Under the pieces are notes generated by a model. It ran no database searches, was not told the origin of the DNA, and saw only the letters and a list, made by a program, of their open reading frames with translations. 59,366 nucleotides of DNA from Planktothrix tepida PCC 9214 (lineage in GTDB: Bacteria > Cyanobacteriota > Cyanobacteriia > Cyanobacteriales > Microcoleaceae): assembly GCF_900009145.1 (NCBI RefSeq), contig NZ_LN889762.1, positions 1 through 59,366 on the forward strand, in the 5' to 3' direction. This document shows positions 33,811 through 41,012 of the stretch, one piece after another; position 1 is the first letter of the stretch; the number at the start of each line of letters is the position of its first letter. Position numbers and translations under genes: made by a program.

Positions 33811-34383
33811 CTAATTATTCAAATTCTCTCCTAACAAAGTTTGACAAATAATTGAAGAATCTGTACCTGTTGCTACCTCTTTAAATTCACCACAAATCAC
33901 CATAATTTTCCCCTCTTCAACAAATCCTAAATCGCCTGTCACTTCATAAATGCGAGGATTATTGAGCTTACTAAAAATCACTCCTAATTGCATAATCTGT
34001 TCAAGTTGCTGCACGGCTTCTAAATTTGATAACGTATTCGTGATATTGGGAGGATTTTCAAATTGTAGAGTCTTAACTTGAGCGTGTGACTGTTGAGCTA
34101 ATGTTTGAAACGTAGTTTTAGCATCTAAAGTTGTGACTTGTTTATTAGGCAGTTCTTTGACAGTTCCCATACCCATATCTTCTGCAATCCCACGCCACAG
34201 GGTTTCTGCACGCTTGAGAGCGAGTTCGGGAGTGAGGACAGTTCGAGAGGTTTTAACTTCAATTTCTCCTGATAAATTAGGCATTCCAGGCATCACAAAA
34301 AGTTCATAATCCTTCAGAACTGACCGAATCAGAGATGCGACTTGAGAGGGTTTAGTTAATCCGGCTAAATCGATTGCTAACAT
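33811..34383 (-). CDS. hypothetical protein (190 aa)
   Basis: Unrecognised protein. The N-terminal part (LTKPSQVASLIRSVLKDYEL, VMPGMPNLSGEIEVKTSRT) and C-terminal beta part (RIYEVTGDLGFVEEGKIMVI) suggest two small domains. A clear terminator follows. No GCTAnCGC element. Function unknown. Confidence 0.65.
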   Translation of the reverse strand: MLAIDLAGLTKPSQVASLIRSVLKDYELFVMPGMPNLSGEIEVKTSRTVLTPELALKRAETLWRGIAEDMGMGTVKELPNKQVTTLDAKTTFQTLAQQSHAQVKTLQFENPPNITNTLSNLEAVQQLEQIMQLGVIFSKLNNPRIYEVTGDLGFVEEGKIMVICGEFKEVATGTDSSIICQTLLGENLNN

Positions 34384-34641
34384 TACGAGAGTTCCAATTT
34401 GAGCATCCCTAATTATAGAAGAAAATGGGACAAATTTGATTAATAAAAATGCAATTGTAACTGTTAATTTAATTATAGACTATTGCTGCATAAATTAACT
34501 AATATTCAACAAATATATGGTTTAATATTTCAATAAAATAAAGCCTCCATAGTATCAGATTGTGATACAATGAAAGCTAAGGATTTACTGATTCAAAAAC
34601 TTAAAGATTATCAGTTATCGAGATTTTGTCTGGATTGGTGC

Positions 34642-35007
34642 TTAAGGATTGGCTGTTTCCGAGAATAGTGACAGTTGACCATTCCTTTCTCGTTTCAGAT
34701 ACTTTTTCAGATTCAATTGTTTAAGGTCATAGGTGCAATGGCAAACGCTACACCAAGCTTTAAGGTTAGAGCGATCGCAATCCATTGGTGTATGATTCAG
34801 GTGAGCTACAGTGAGGGTGAAGCGCTGCGGTTTATCATCGAACTCGATTTGATGCCAAACCGCAATCCGATTCCTAAACTCTCGCTTACTCTCTCCCTGG
34901 CGGCGACATGGGCGATGGCAGTTCTCACAAATCCAGTTAGCGGCTTCTTTGACTTCGAGTGCGATCACTTTCCAATTCGGAGGATAGTCTTTGGGATTCA
35001 TGGGCAT
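34642..35007 (-). CDS. HNH-like zinc nuclease
   Basis: Start at MPMNPKDYP (35007), behind GAGGAC. A Cys4-type HNH scaffold: CENCHRPC, then LTVAHLNHTPMDCDRSNLKA (His in AHLNH, Asn in RSNL), then WCSVCHCTYD. The pattern matches small phage and plasmid HNH nucleases. It is followed on the minus strand by the 190-aa gene after 258 bp. Confidence 0.8.
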   Translation of the reverse strand: MPMNPKDYPPNWKVIALEVKEAANWICENCHRPCRRQGESKREFRNRIAVWHQIEFDDKPQRFTLTVAHLNHTPMDCDRSNLKAWCSVCHCTYDLKQLNLKKYLKRERNGQLSLFSETANP

Positions 35008-35030
35008 AATTTTGTCCTCACAGGTAAATA

Positions 35031-35055
35031 AAAAAGCCAGGGTTTCCCCCAGCTT
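35031..35055 (-). terminator. terminator of the 247-aa gene
   Basis: AGCTGGGG-GAAA-CCCTGGCT followed by TTTTTAT on the minus strand. Confidence 0.8.
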
Positions 35056-35082
35056 TCGGTTAATCAATGAGAATTACTAGAT

Positions 35083-35826
35083 CTATTTACTAGCTTTGGT
35101 TTTAGCTGGAATTTGAGCAACAGCCGCACCATTTCCCGCAGGTAAGGCATTAGGAGCCGCAGCCGGAGGAAGAACAGCACCAACATTATTGAGATGATTT
35201 TCTTCAAGACGAGAATCTGTACAAGCCGTGGGATAAAGTTCACAAACTTCTTTAGCTGCCAACAAAGCCGCTTTATCAAGTTCAGAATTCGGCTCACGAG
35301 TTTCAACTTTCACCCAATGATAGTTACCATGAGGAGAAGTTTCAGAGATGAACTCAAAGCGGAAAATCTTACTAAATCGCAGTTCAGTCGCCTTATGAAA
35401 AGCATATTCGTTAGCATCACCTTTCATGCCTTCATTTACCCAAGCCATAAACGCTTCTTTGGCAAAAGTATCCACTAAGCCAATCATTTTATCTTTGCTC
35501 CGGCGATGCAATAGAAATGTTACCAGTTGAGACGCTTTTTCGGGCAGTTCATTCTTCATTTCTCCAGCCACAGGAAAGCCCCAAATTTCGAGAAACGGTT
35601 CAGCTTGATAGTGAGGTTCAAAGGTTAAGATTTTCTCACTGATTTGACAAACCGCCAGTTCAACAAAATTACCACGAGTTAAACCCGCTTTTTCTGCTTT
35701 AGAATGGGTTAAATTTTTGGTGTCTCCGGTGACGAAACAGCCCCATTCACCATTACAATTGGCTCGATAACGATTCGCTAATTCAGACACTCGAAAAGCA
35801 AATCCTTCTTTGACGATAATGTTCAT
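35083..35826 (-). CDS. hypothetical protein (247 aa)
   Basis: Unrecognised protein with a folded part of about 200 residues (AFRVSELANRYRANCNGEWG, FVELAVCQISEKILTF, FLEIWGFPV) and a disordered Ala/Pro-rich tail (VLPPAAAPNALPAG). Tails of this kind occur in single-strand-DNA-binding proteins, but the core does not show an OB-fold signature that I can trust. A GCTACCGC element lies farther upstream than usual (about 90 nt). Confidence 0.65.
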   Translation of the reverse strand: MNIIVKEGFAFRVSELANRYRANCNGEWGCFVTGDTKNLTHSKAEKAGLTRGNFVELAVCQISEKILTFEPHYQAEPFLEIWGFPVAGEMKNELPEKASQLVTFLLHRRSKDKMIGLVDTFAKEAFMAWVNEGMKGDANEYAFHKATELRFSKIFRFEFISETSPHGNYHWVKVETREPNSELDKAALLAAKEVCELYPTACTDSRLEENHLNNVGAVLPPAAAPNALPAGNGAAVAQIPAKTKASK

Positions 35827-35909
35827 GATTTTAGTGATCCTTGAGTAAAAGTTTAAGGTTCAGTTTCAGTTTTAGTTTCAGATTAATTTCCAGAAACCAA
35901 CTCAAAAAA

Positions 35910-35917
35910 GCGGTAGC
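35910..35917 (-). promoter_or_regulatory. GCTACCGC element, distant, before the 247-aa gene
   Basis: Core begins 91 nt before the ATG at 35826, immediately after the upstream gene's terminator. TTTTTTGAGTTGG follows. A (GAAACT)-type tandem stretch fills the extra distance. Confidence 0.55.
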
Positions 35918-35921
35918 CCAT

Positions 35922-35968
35922 TCAAAAAAGAAGCCGATATAATTAATTTTAATAACTACAACGACTTC
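35922..35968 (-). terminator. terminator of the coiled-coil gene
   Basis: GAAGTCG (35968-35962) with CGGCTTC (35936-35930), a long AT-rich loop, then TTTTTTG. Confidence 0.6.
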
Positions 35969-36002
35969 TTTAATTTTAGTATTGATTGATTAGAAAGTCA
36001 GC

Positions 36003-36593
36003 TTACTTTTTGATATGAACACTGAGGTAAGCTTGTTTGTAAGCAGAATCTTGAATTGCAGAAAAGAGATGGAACTTTAAACGATTCAACTGTTTATTTG
36101 TCATGAGTTTATCTCGTTGTTCTTCAAGTTGTTTAATTTGATTCTCTAATTCCTGAATCTGAGCATCAATCTGATTGAGTTTAGCTGCCATTTTCTTCTG
36201 CTGTGCCTGTTCAGCAAGTTGAATCTCATCTTCTAATCGAGCAATCTTGGTATTATCCTTAGCAGATTCATACTTCTGACGAAAGCCAATAACAACTTTT
36301 GCTATGTCCGAATCAAAGATAACGTTATTCTTGTTGTTATCCTGATTCTGAGACAAGATATTAAGAGCTTCATTAATCGCTTCGAGTTCCAGAGATTCAA
36401 GTTTAGCCTCGGTTTCCTTCAGTTCAATTTTAGTTTCAACAAAGCGTTGCAAAGGAGAAGATTGAATGTTAGAATTAGATTCAGCAATTTGTTCAGTTTC
36501 AGAAGCAATAGAAAGTTCCAGGGGGAGAAATTCTAACTCTTCTTCTTCTGTAGATAATTGTAGTTGTTGGAATTGCATTTTGTTGGGAATCAT
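36003..36593 (-). CDS. coiled-coil protein (196 aa)
   Basis: Acidic N-terminus, then an almost continuous coiled coil (about 50-185; KIARLEDEIQLAEQAQQKKM, IQELENQIKQLEEQRDKL). No catalytic motif; probably structural or a scaffold. It has no GCTAnCGC element, unlike the next gene upstream. Confidence 0.7.
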   Translation of the reverse strand: MIPNKMQFQQLQLSTEEEELEFLPLELSIASETEQIAESNSNIQSSPLQRFVETKIELKETEAKLESLELEAINEALNILSQNQDNNKNNVIFDSDIAKVVIGFRQKYESAKDNTKIARLEDEIQLAEQAQQKKMAAKLNQIDAQIQELENQIKQLEEQRDKLMTNKQLNRLKFHLFSAIQDSAYKQAYLSVHIKK

Positions 36594-36627
36594 GATATAA
36601 TTTCCTTATTGAAGTGAATAGAAAGCC

Positions 36628-36657
36628 AAAAACAGATGCAGGAAAATCCCACATCTG
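36628..36657 (-). terminator. terminator of the 94-aa gene
   Basis: CAGATG...CATCTG stem around a TGGGATTTTCCTG loop, then TTTTTGG. Confidence 0.7.
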
Positions 36658-36702
36658 CTCATAACTATGAATTGAGTTCGTGATTCTTTTTCACCGCAGA
36701 AG

Positions 36703-36987
36703 TTAGAGAGTAGCGAACTCTTTTAGTTCAGATTCATCCTGAAAGTCAGGTTCATGATCTAAAGGTTCAGGAAGATGGTTTTTAAACTGTTTAGTGCAGT
36801 GATTCCGAATCCACCATTCCGGTTCTTCATTCATCGATTCAACAATGGAGTCAAACCAATGAATCAGAGCTTGTTTAACTAGACTGGGAGGGATGCGATC
36901 GCAATTCAGAACGCCATCAGCTTGTAACCGTTCAACAATCAAATTTAAATCAAGGTTTGCGTTACATTTAGTTGTCAGTTGTTGCAT
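36703..36987 (-). CDS. hypothetical protein (94 aa)
   Basis: Acidic small protein with a Trp-containing helical middle (ALIHWFDSIVESMNEEPEWW). Unrecognised. Its upstream GCTACCGC element overlaps the last codons of the preceding gene, encoding that gene's final Ala-Thr-Ala. Confidence 0.65.
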   Translation of the reverse strand: MQQLTTKCNANLDLNLIVERLQADGVLNCDRIPPSLVKQALIHWFDSIVESMNEEPEWWIRNHCTKQFKNHLPEPLDHEPDFQDESELKEFATL

Positions 36988-37017
36988 AATGAGTGTTAAG
37001 TAAGAAAACTACAAACA

Positions 37018-37368
37018 TCAAGCGGTAGCAAGTTGAGGAGGTGTTAAAACAATCAATTTTCCTTCAGGACTAATGATGTAACTTCCAGGTCTGAAGAATT
37101 CTCGAACATCAGTAATTCGTAAATGCTGAAGATTCAAACATCCGTAAGCGTAAGCATCCCAAAACTGATTACTCCACAGATAGTCACACAGATAAAAGGC
37201 ATATTTTGGGTAATAACATTGCGGTGCTAACAGTCCGAAACAACCTTTCTGATATTCTTGAACTGGTTTACCTAACATTTCCTGAGAATGACGACTAATT
37301 AACCAGAAATCTGCACCAGGAAAAGCCGAGTGAATTGTCCAAAGAATAGGATGGCGTTCGTAATACAT
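37018..37368 (-). CDS. hypothetical protein (116 aa)
   Basis: Start at 37368 (MYYERHP), because GGAG precedes it and the element spacing then matches the other units. The protein is aromatic-rich (YYPKYAFYLCDYLWSNQFWD) with YGCLNLQHLRITDVREFF. Unrecognised. It ends ...ATA-stop within the next unit's GCTACCGC core. Confidence 0.65.
   Translation of the reverse strand: MYYERHPILWTIHSAFPGADFWLISRHSQEMLGKPVQEYQKGCFGLLAPQCYYPKYAFYLCDYLWSNQFWDAYAYGCLNLQHLRITDVREFFRPGSYIISPEGKLIVLTPPQLATA
37022..37029 (-). promoter_or_regulatory. GCTACCGC element before the 94-aa gene
   Basis: Core begins 35 nt before 36985-36987 and is part of the preceding reading frame. GTAGTTTTCTTA follows. Confidence 0.65.
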
Positions 37369-37402
37369 TTCTTGACTCCAGAAAAACAACTGAAGCCAAG
37401 AA

Positions 37403-37410
37403 GCGGTAGC
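37403..37410 (-). promoter_or_regulatory. GCTACCGC element before the 116-aa gene
   Basis: Core begins 36 nt before the ATG at 37368. CAGTTGTTTTTCTGGAG follows, and the core starts just after the stop of the SLOG gene. Confidence 0.65.
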
Positions 37411-37413
37411 GAA

Positions 37414-37923
37414 TTAGCCGAATAAATTTAACTGTTTTGGCGGTTCTTCTACGCTAATTTCAAATGTTTTAGGATTGAAAATAATCAACGGTAACTTTGC
37501 TTTCTTTGCCATTTGAACTGTTAGATATGTTCCTCCGGTTTCTCGTCCATTCCAAACAGCGAGACACAAATCAGAATTTTTAACCAACCAAGCATCACGA
37601 CCTTGCATAACACCTTGTTCGTATTGAGGATATAAAACCTTAACTTCAGTTGCTTTAGTTAATAGCTGGCGATAAAGAATCTGTTGTTTGTAAGTCCATA
37701 AGTTGGATTGATCTGAACAAGGTAAAATCGCTTTCCAAGTTAGATAACGTTCAGCCCAAATCATGGCGGCTAAAGCATCAGTTCCCAGAGCCATTCCCGT
37801 TAAAAAAGTTGTGATTCCTCGCTCAATCGCTAAGTTAGTAAGTTGATTAATTCCTTGACGAAGACTAGGATAATAGAAGGGATAGTCAAAAGTTCTGTGT
37901 CCGGTAATAAATGCAGTGTTCAT
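37414..37923 (-). CDS. SLOG-family protein (DUF1273/YpsA-like)
   Basis: 169-aa Rossmann-type SLOG protein. ITGHRTFDYP at the N-terminus, FLTGMALGTDALAAMIWAER (nucleotide-binding glycine loop), and NSDLCLAVWNGRETGGT complete the fold's ligand pocket. SLOG proteins bind nucleotides or cleave nucleoside monophosphates and often serve as stress or defence sensors. A second, different SLOG-like gene lies 1.6 kb away. It is a single-gene unit with its own GCTACCGC element. Confidence 0.8.
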   Translation of the reverse strand: MNTAFITGHRTFDYPFYYPSLRQGINQLTNLAIERGITTFLTGMALGTDALAAMIWAERYLTWKAILPCSDQSNLWTYKQQILYRQLLTKATEVKVLYPQYEQGVMQGRDAWLVKNSDLCLAVWNGRETGGTYLTVQMAKKAKLPLIIFNPKTFEISVEEPPKQLNLFG

Positions 37924-37954
37924 TATGCTATATTAGAAACAACAAAAACTTGTG

Positions 37955-37962
37955 GCGGTAGC
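37955..37962 (-). promoter_or_regulatory. GCTACCGC element before the SLOG gene
   Basis: Core begins 32-39 nt before the ATG at 37923, three bases after the previous unit's terminator T-run. Confidence 0.7.
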
Positions 37963-37965
37963 AAT

Positions 37966-37993
37966 AAAAAAAGCCCCTAGATTTCTCTAAAGG
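37966..37993 (-). terminator. terminator of the 2OG-oxygenase gene
   Basis: CCTTTAGA-GAAA-TCTAGGGG, then CTTTTTTTATT on the minus strand. Confidence 0.85.
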
Positions 37994-38011
37994 ACTTAAA
38001 CTTGATTAAAC

Positions 38012-38554
38012 CTAATACAAACTTTTAAAACCTTTCGCTTTATTTAATTTCCAAAACACCAAACTAAATCTTTCTTCAGTTAGGATTTCTTTAACCGCAT
38101 GAAGAATTTTACAATTAAATTCAATAATGTCACCATCCTGAAGAAGATAATCAGTTTGTTCTGGTTCACCGTAACTAAAGATTGCTTCACCTAAATTAAC
38201 ACTAACTGCTTTAGGATTTGCATAGCTATGATCTCGATGTAAACCAATTCTGCCATCACTGACTTGATTATTATCTAATTGTCCACCGAAAGTTAACAAA
38301 CCAATATCACAACCCGGATAAACCCGTTGACTAAAGTTATAGATTCTGTCATCAAAATAGCCTTTACTAAGTTTACCATTTCTGAAGTCAACATCATGAA
38401 AAATCCATAACCGATATCTGCCTTTCGCATAGTTACTAGGGTCTGCAACTAATTGAGATTTCAGAGATTGACACCAATTTCTCAAGGCTTCTGGATTTTC
38501 AACAGTAGTTAACTTTCTAAGTTCAGTTGCAAAATTTAATTTAGTTTTGTTCAT
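38012..38554 (-). CDS. 2OG-Fe(II) oxygenase-like protein
   Basis: 180-aa protein with the double-stranded beta-helix signature: IGLHRDHSY (His-x-Asp iron ligands), DGDIIEFNCKILHAV (distal His) and RFSLVFWK (Arg for the 2-oxoglutarate carboxylate). The layout is closest to AlkB/prolyl-hydroxylase-type enzymes. The substrate (nucleic acid or protein) is unknown. It is a single-gene unit with its own element and terminator. Confidence 0.8.
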   Translation of the reverse strand: MNKTKLNFATELRKLTTVENPEALRNWCQSLKSQLVADPSNYAKGRYRLWIFHDVDFRNGKLSKGYFDDRIYNFSQRVYPGCDIGLLTFGGQLDNNQVSDGRIGLHRDHSYANPKAVSVNLGEAIFSYGEPEQTDYLLQDGDIIEFNCKILHAVKEILTEERFSLVFWKLNKAKGFKSLY

Positions 38555-38586
38555 GTTAATTTACCCAAAAACTTCATCAACTCTTA

Positions 38587-38594
38587 GCGATAGC
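38587..38594 (-). promoter_or_regulatory. GCTATCGC element before the oxygenase gene
   Basis: Variant core with T at position 5, beginning 33-40 nt before the ATG at 38554. AAGTTTTTGGG follows. Confidence 0.65.
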
Positions 38595-38614
38595 TTCCTA
38601 ATTAGTTGAGGTTC

Positions 38615-38644
38615 AATAAAAGAACCCTAGCGTTTGCTAAGGTT
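38615..38644 (-). terminator. terminator of the pseudopilin gene
   Basis: AACCTTAGC-AAAC-GCTAGGGTT, then CTTTTATT. Confidence 0.85.
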
Positions 38645-38650
38645 ATCAAT

Positions 38651-39187
38651 TTATTTCTGACAATCTTTACCTTTACGGATATCAATATTAGTTTCATATC
38701 CCAGATTATCAACATTCTTCAGAGTTTGAAATAAACACATTGTATTGCGATTGGTCAGAGGTTCATTGGCTGTTCTTGTCGTGAAAGTTATTCGTCCTAA
38801 TTGACCACCGTTAGTGTTACCAGAGAAAGATATTTTGTAGAAATCATTGCCTTTGCCAGAAATACTACCAGCTTTATTAGAAAATGTTGAATTAGTAACA
38901 TCTAAACTGACTCCAGAAGGTAAGGATTTGATGGATTTATTGTGACAATTTCCATCTGTTGTTGAGGTGATTTGACCTTCAAGAATACAAACTGTTTTGA
39001 TACCAGAATCAGTGAGGGCATCATATCGAGATTGAGTTGTATATTGTTTAACTTGATGAATTGTTGCGACTAATCGACTTAACTTGAGATAATTCAAAAA
39101 CATTGGTAAACTAATTGAACTTAAAATACCAATAATTACAATAACAACTAAAAGTTCAGTCAGAGATTTGCCAGATTCAGATTTCAT
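38651..39187 (-). CDS. type IV pseudopilin (GspH/FimT-like)
   Basis: Start at MKSESG (39187). It has a prepilin leader with cleavage after Gly in ESGKSLTELLVV, Glu at mature position 5, then a 20-residue hydrophobic helix (VIVIIGILSSISLP). The C-terminal part is a Thr/Ser/Asn-rich beta domain with cysteines. It needs a prepilin peptidase and assembly machinery encoded elsewhere. Its presence as a lone unit in this plasmid-like row is unusual; a role in DNA uptake or adhesion is possible. Confidence 0.85.
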   Translation of the reverse strand: MKSESGKSLTELLVVIVIIGILSSISLPMFLNYLKLSRLVATIHQVKQYTTQSRYDALTDSGIKTVCILEGQITSTTDGNCHNKSIKSLPSGVSLDVTNSTFSNKAGSISGKGNDFYKISFSGNTNGGQLGRITFTTRTANEPLTNRNTMCLFQTLKNVDNLGYETNIDIRKGKDCQK

Positions 39188-39218
39188 AATAATTACAAAA
39201 AACAACTACTTTCTCTGC

Positions 39219-39226
39219 GCGATAGC
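39219..39226 (-). promoter_or_regulatory. GCTATCGC element before the pseudopilin gene
   Basis: Core begins 32-39 nt before the ATG at 39187. GTAGTTGTTTTTTG follows. This spacing supports the MKSESG start. Confidence 0.65.
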
Positions 39227-39307
39227 GTCCTATTCCAAAAACTCTAAAAAAAAATCCCCAGACTTGTGCTGAGGAACGAAGTATTGCTCCAGGGATGAAA
39301 TCATTAG

Positions 39308-39475
39308 TTAAAATTCGTCATAATCAATTGATGTTTGAGATTGAGAATTAGTGTTATAATCAGGTTTAGATTCTTCTAATTCATCTTCATCCCAAAGATA
39401 ATCATAAGATGGTGAATTATCAGGACAGAAATAGGGAATGCCGCCAACTTCGATCCATTGACCGTTATCTAACAT
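39308..39475 (-). CDS. hypothetical acidic protein (55 aa)
   Basis: Start at MLDNGQW (39475). It is very acidic with repeated Asp/Tyr and a disordered Asn/Ser tail. Unrecognised. It is supported as a gene by its own upstream element and by the preceding terminator. Confidence 0.6.
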   Translation of the reverse strand: MLDNGQWIEVGGIPYFCPDNSPSYDYLWDEDELEESKPDYNTNSQSQTSIDYDEF

Positions 39476-39508
39476 GATGATTAATCCAAAAACAACTACC
39501 ATCTGTTA

Positions 39509-39516
39509 GCGGTAGC
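39509..39516 (-). promoter_or_regulatory. GCTACCGC element before the 55-aa gene
   Basis: Core begins 34-41 nt before the ATG at 39475. GTAGTTGTTTTTGGA follows. It sits 7 nt after the upstream terminator. Confidence 0.7.
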
Positions 39517-39522
39517 GCCTAA

Positions 39523-39548
39523 TAAAAAAGCCTCTGGAAAACCAGAGA
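39523..39548 (-). terminator. terminator of the second SLOG-like gene
   Basis: CTCTGG-TTTT-CCAGAG, then GCTTTTTTATT. Confidence 0.9.
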
Positions 39549-39559
39549 CGGAATTAAAT

Positions 39560-39952
39560 TTATTGAATTAAAACAACTCTCATGCGATTACCTAACTGTT
39601 CAATATTTCGTTTAGTTCCACGACTACGACCATCCCAAATTGCTAAACCAAACTTACAATATCGGTGCATACTTCTATCTCTATCTGTATAATTTCCAGA
39701 AACTTCAACAGTATGCCAATTGCCAATATTATTCCGAGGTTTGTTGCCAATATGCCAAACTTGAACAGAAGGATAATTAACAGAATGGAGATAAGATTGA
39801 ACTAAAGTGTCAATACCCGGAGCATCACCCATCCGAATTTGGTAATTGAGTTCAATGATTTTGTTGATTCTAGCAATACATTCTGAATTTAAAGATTTGA
39901 TTGAACGTGAACCTGAAATTGCAACAGAGACAGGGAGTTGAATAGAGTTCAT
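39560..39952 (-). CDS. SLOG-like protein (DUF2493/YspA-type)
   Basis: 130-aa Rossmann protein. SVAISGSRSIKSLNSECIAR begins like DUF2493 members; MGDAPGIDTLVQSYL is the glycine loop, and GLAIWDGRSRGTKRNIEQ resembles the second ligand loop. It belongs to the nucleotide-sensing SLOG superfamily but is clearly a different subfamily from the gene at 37414. Ligand unknown. Confidence 0.75.
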   Translation of the reverse strand: MNSIQLPVSVAISGSRSIKSLNSECIARINKIIELNYQIRMGDAPGIDTLVQSYLHSVNYPSVQVWHIGNKPRNNIGNWHTVEVSGNYTDRDRSMHRYCKFGLAIWDGRSRGTKRNIEQLGNRMRVVLIQ

Positions 39953-39981
39953 GATTTTACCTTACACTTCATTAACTAATT

Positions 39982-39989
39982 GCGTTAGC
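39982..39989 (-). promoter_or_regulatory. GCTAACGC element before the second SLOG-like gene
   Basis: Variant core with A at position 5, beginning 30-37 nt before the ATG at 39952. Confidence 0.65.
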
Positions 39990-40001
39990 TTCTGATAAAA
40001 A

Positions 40002-40035
40002 AAGACCGTACAGACGTGCCATGGCACGTCTCTAC
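40002..40035 (-). terminator. palindromic repeat acting as terminator
   Basis: The 28-bp element at 40008-40035 (inner 20 bp AGACGTGCCATGGCACGTCT perfectly palindromic) is followed on the minus strand by GGTCTTTTTTT. It probably terminates the 135-aa gene. A second copy is at 41912-41939. Confidence 0.75.
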
Positions 40036-40072
40036 TAGATTAGGGATCTAATTAGCTAGGCTGAGATTTGAA

Positions 40073-40477
40073 CTATTTAACGAGATTTAGCTTAATGCCA
40101 AGTGATTGCAAATATTCGTAATATTCGTCAGGAGACATTGGTTTCTCGCTATCTTCGCCGCCATAGTTAACATAATTAAGCGGATTTAAACTATCCAAAT
40201 AAGCTATAAATGAAGCTGCCCGAATAATGACATCAGCAAGAGATTTATCAGCAACACAAAGGATCATCTGGGGATTGGCTGCTAAACCTTTCAATACTTT
40301 GAGATTGTGGCTTGCTGGAGAGACTCGCATTACCTTAATATCTTCCCAAAACAATTGTCGCATTTGTTCAGCCGTTGGCATAGTTGCACCGAATCTAAAA
40401 TCATTTAGGGTAATTTTCGGTTTGGTTGAAGATTTCTGAACACGGATCGGTAGGATGGGAAAGTTAGGTTGCATCAT
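40073..40477 (-). CDS. hypothetical protein (134 aa)
   Basis: Start at MMQPNFP (40477). It has a basic N-terminal arm, a helical middle (PTAEQMRQLFWEDIKVMRV, LADVIIRAASFIAYLDSL) and an acidic tail. Unrecognised. It is a single-gene unit with its own element and terminator. Confidence 0.65.
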   Translation of the reverse strand: MMQPNFPILPIRVQKSSTKPKITLNDFRFGATMPTAEQMRQLFWEDIKVMRVSPASHNLKVLKGLAANPQMILCVADKSLADVIIRAASFIAYLDSLNPLNYVNYGGEDSEKPMSPDEYYEYLQSLGIKLNLVK

Positions 40478-40505
40478 TAAAACCAAAAAACAACACTACC
40501 TTTTG

Positions 40506-40513
40506 GCGTTAGC
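40506..40513 (-). promoter_or_regulatory. GCTAACGC element before the 134-aa gene
   Basis: Core begins 29-36 nt before the ATG at 40477. GTTGTTTTTTGG follows. Confidence 0.7.
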
Positions 40514-40535
40514 CGTCCAAACCATTAACTTTAAA

Positions 40536-40567
40536 TAAAAAAAAGCCCCAATCTCACAAAGAGACTG
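40536..40567 (-). terminator. terminator of the 114-aa gene
   Basis: AGTCTC-TTTGT-GAGATT stem, then GGGGCTTTTTTTTATT. Confidence 0.75.
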
Positions 40568-40594
40568 AAGCTTTTAGTTAACAGAAACTAGAAA

Positions 40595-40939
40595 CTAGAA
40601 TGCAGGTTGGTCTGTAGAGGAATTAGATTCTGTGTATTGGCTACCATTCCCATTGTTGTAGGAAGATTTACGAGAATAGTAGTCTTCACGGATTTCTTGA
40701 ATTTCATCTTCAGAATAGCCAAGAGACTTAACAAGCTTCTGAACTTTGGGTAAATCCATTTTGTGAATCTCGTGATTTTCCCACTCTTTAGAGAAGACTT
40801 CATAAAGTTTAAGACCTTCAAGCTTTTTCTGACCTTCAGCAGGCTTATATTCAGCTTTATAGGCTTGCCAAGCGAGGATTCGCAAACCGTCAACGAGGAG
40901 AGAGCATTGTTTTTCAGATTTAGTAGGAATAGAAAGCAT
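40595..40939 (-). CDS. hypothetical protein (114 aa)
   Basis: Helical protein (LLVDGLRILAWQAYKAEYKP, KVQKLVKSLGYSEDEIQEIR) with a disordered Ser/Asn-rich tail (YNNGNGSQYTESNSS). Unrecognised. Single-gene unit with element and terminator. Confidence 0.65.
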   Translation of the reverse strand: MLSIPTKSEKQCSLLVDGLRILAWQAYKAEYKPAEGQKKLEGLKLYEVFSKEWENHEIHKMDLPKVQKLVKSLGYSEDEIQEIREDYYSRKSSYNNGNGSQYTESNSSTDQPAF

Positions 40940-40976
40940 GGTAAATAAACTCCAAAAAATTAACTACCCTCCTTTG

Positions 40977-40984
40977 GCGATAGC
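40977..40984 (-). promoter_or_regulatory. GCTATCGC element before the 114-aa gene
   Basis: Core begins 38-45 nt before the ATG at 40939. GTTAATTTTTTGGAG follows. Confidence 0.65.
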
Positions 40985-41012
40985 CACCCTCACCGATTAC
41001 TTGCGATTACGT

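Noticed and set aside
34570-34668. 32-codon plus-strand frame beginning MKAKDLLIQKLKDYQ, after a GTATCA/TGATAC hairpin
   Set aside because: It overlaps the end of the HNH-like gene and is too short to support; it might be a fragment of a larger lost gene.
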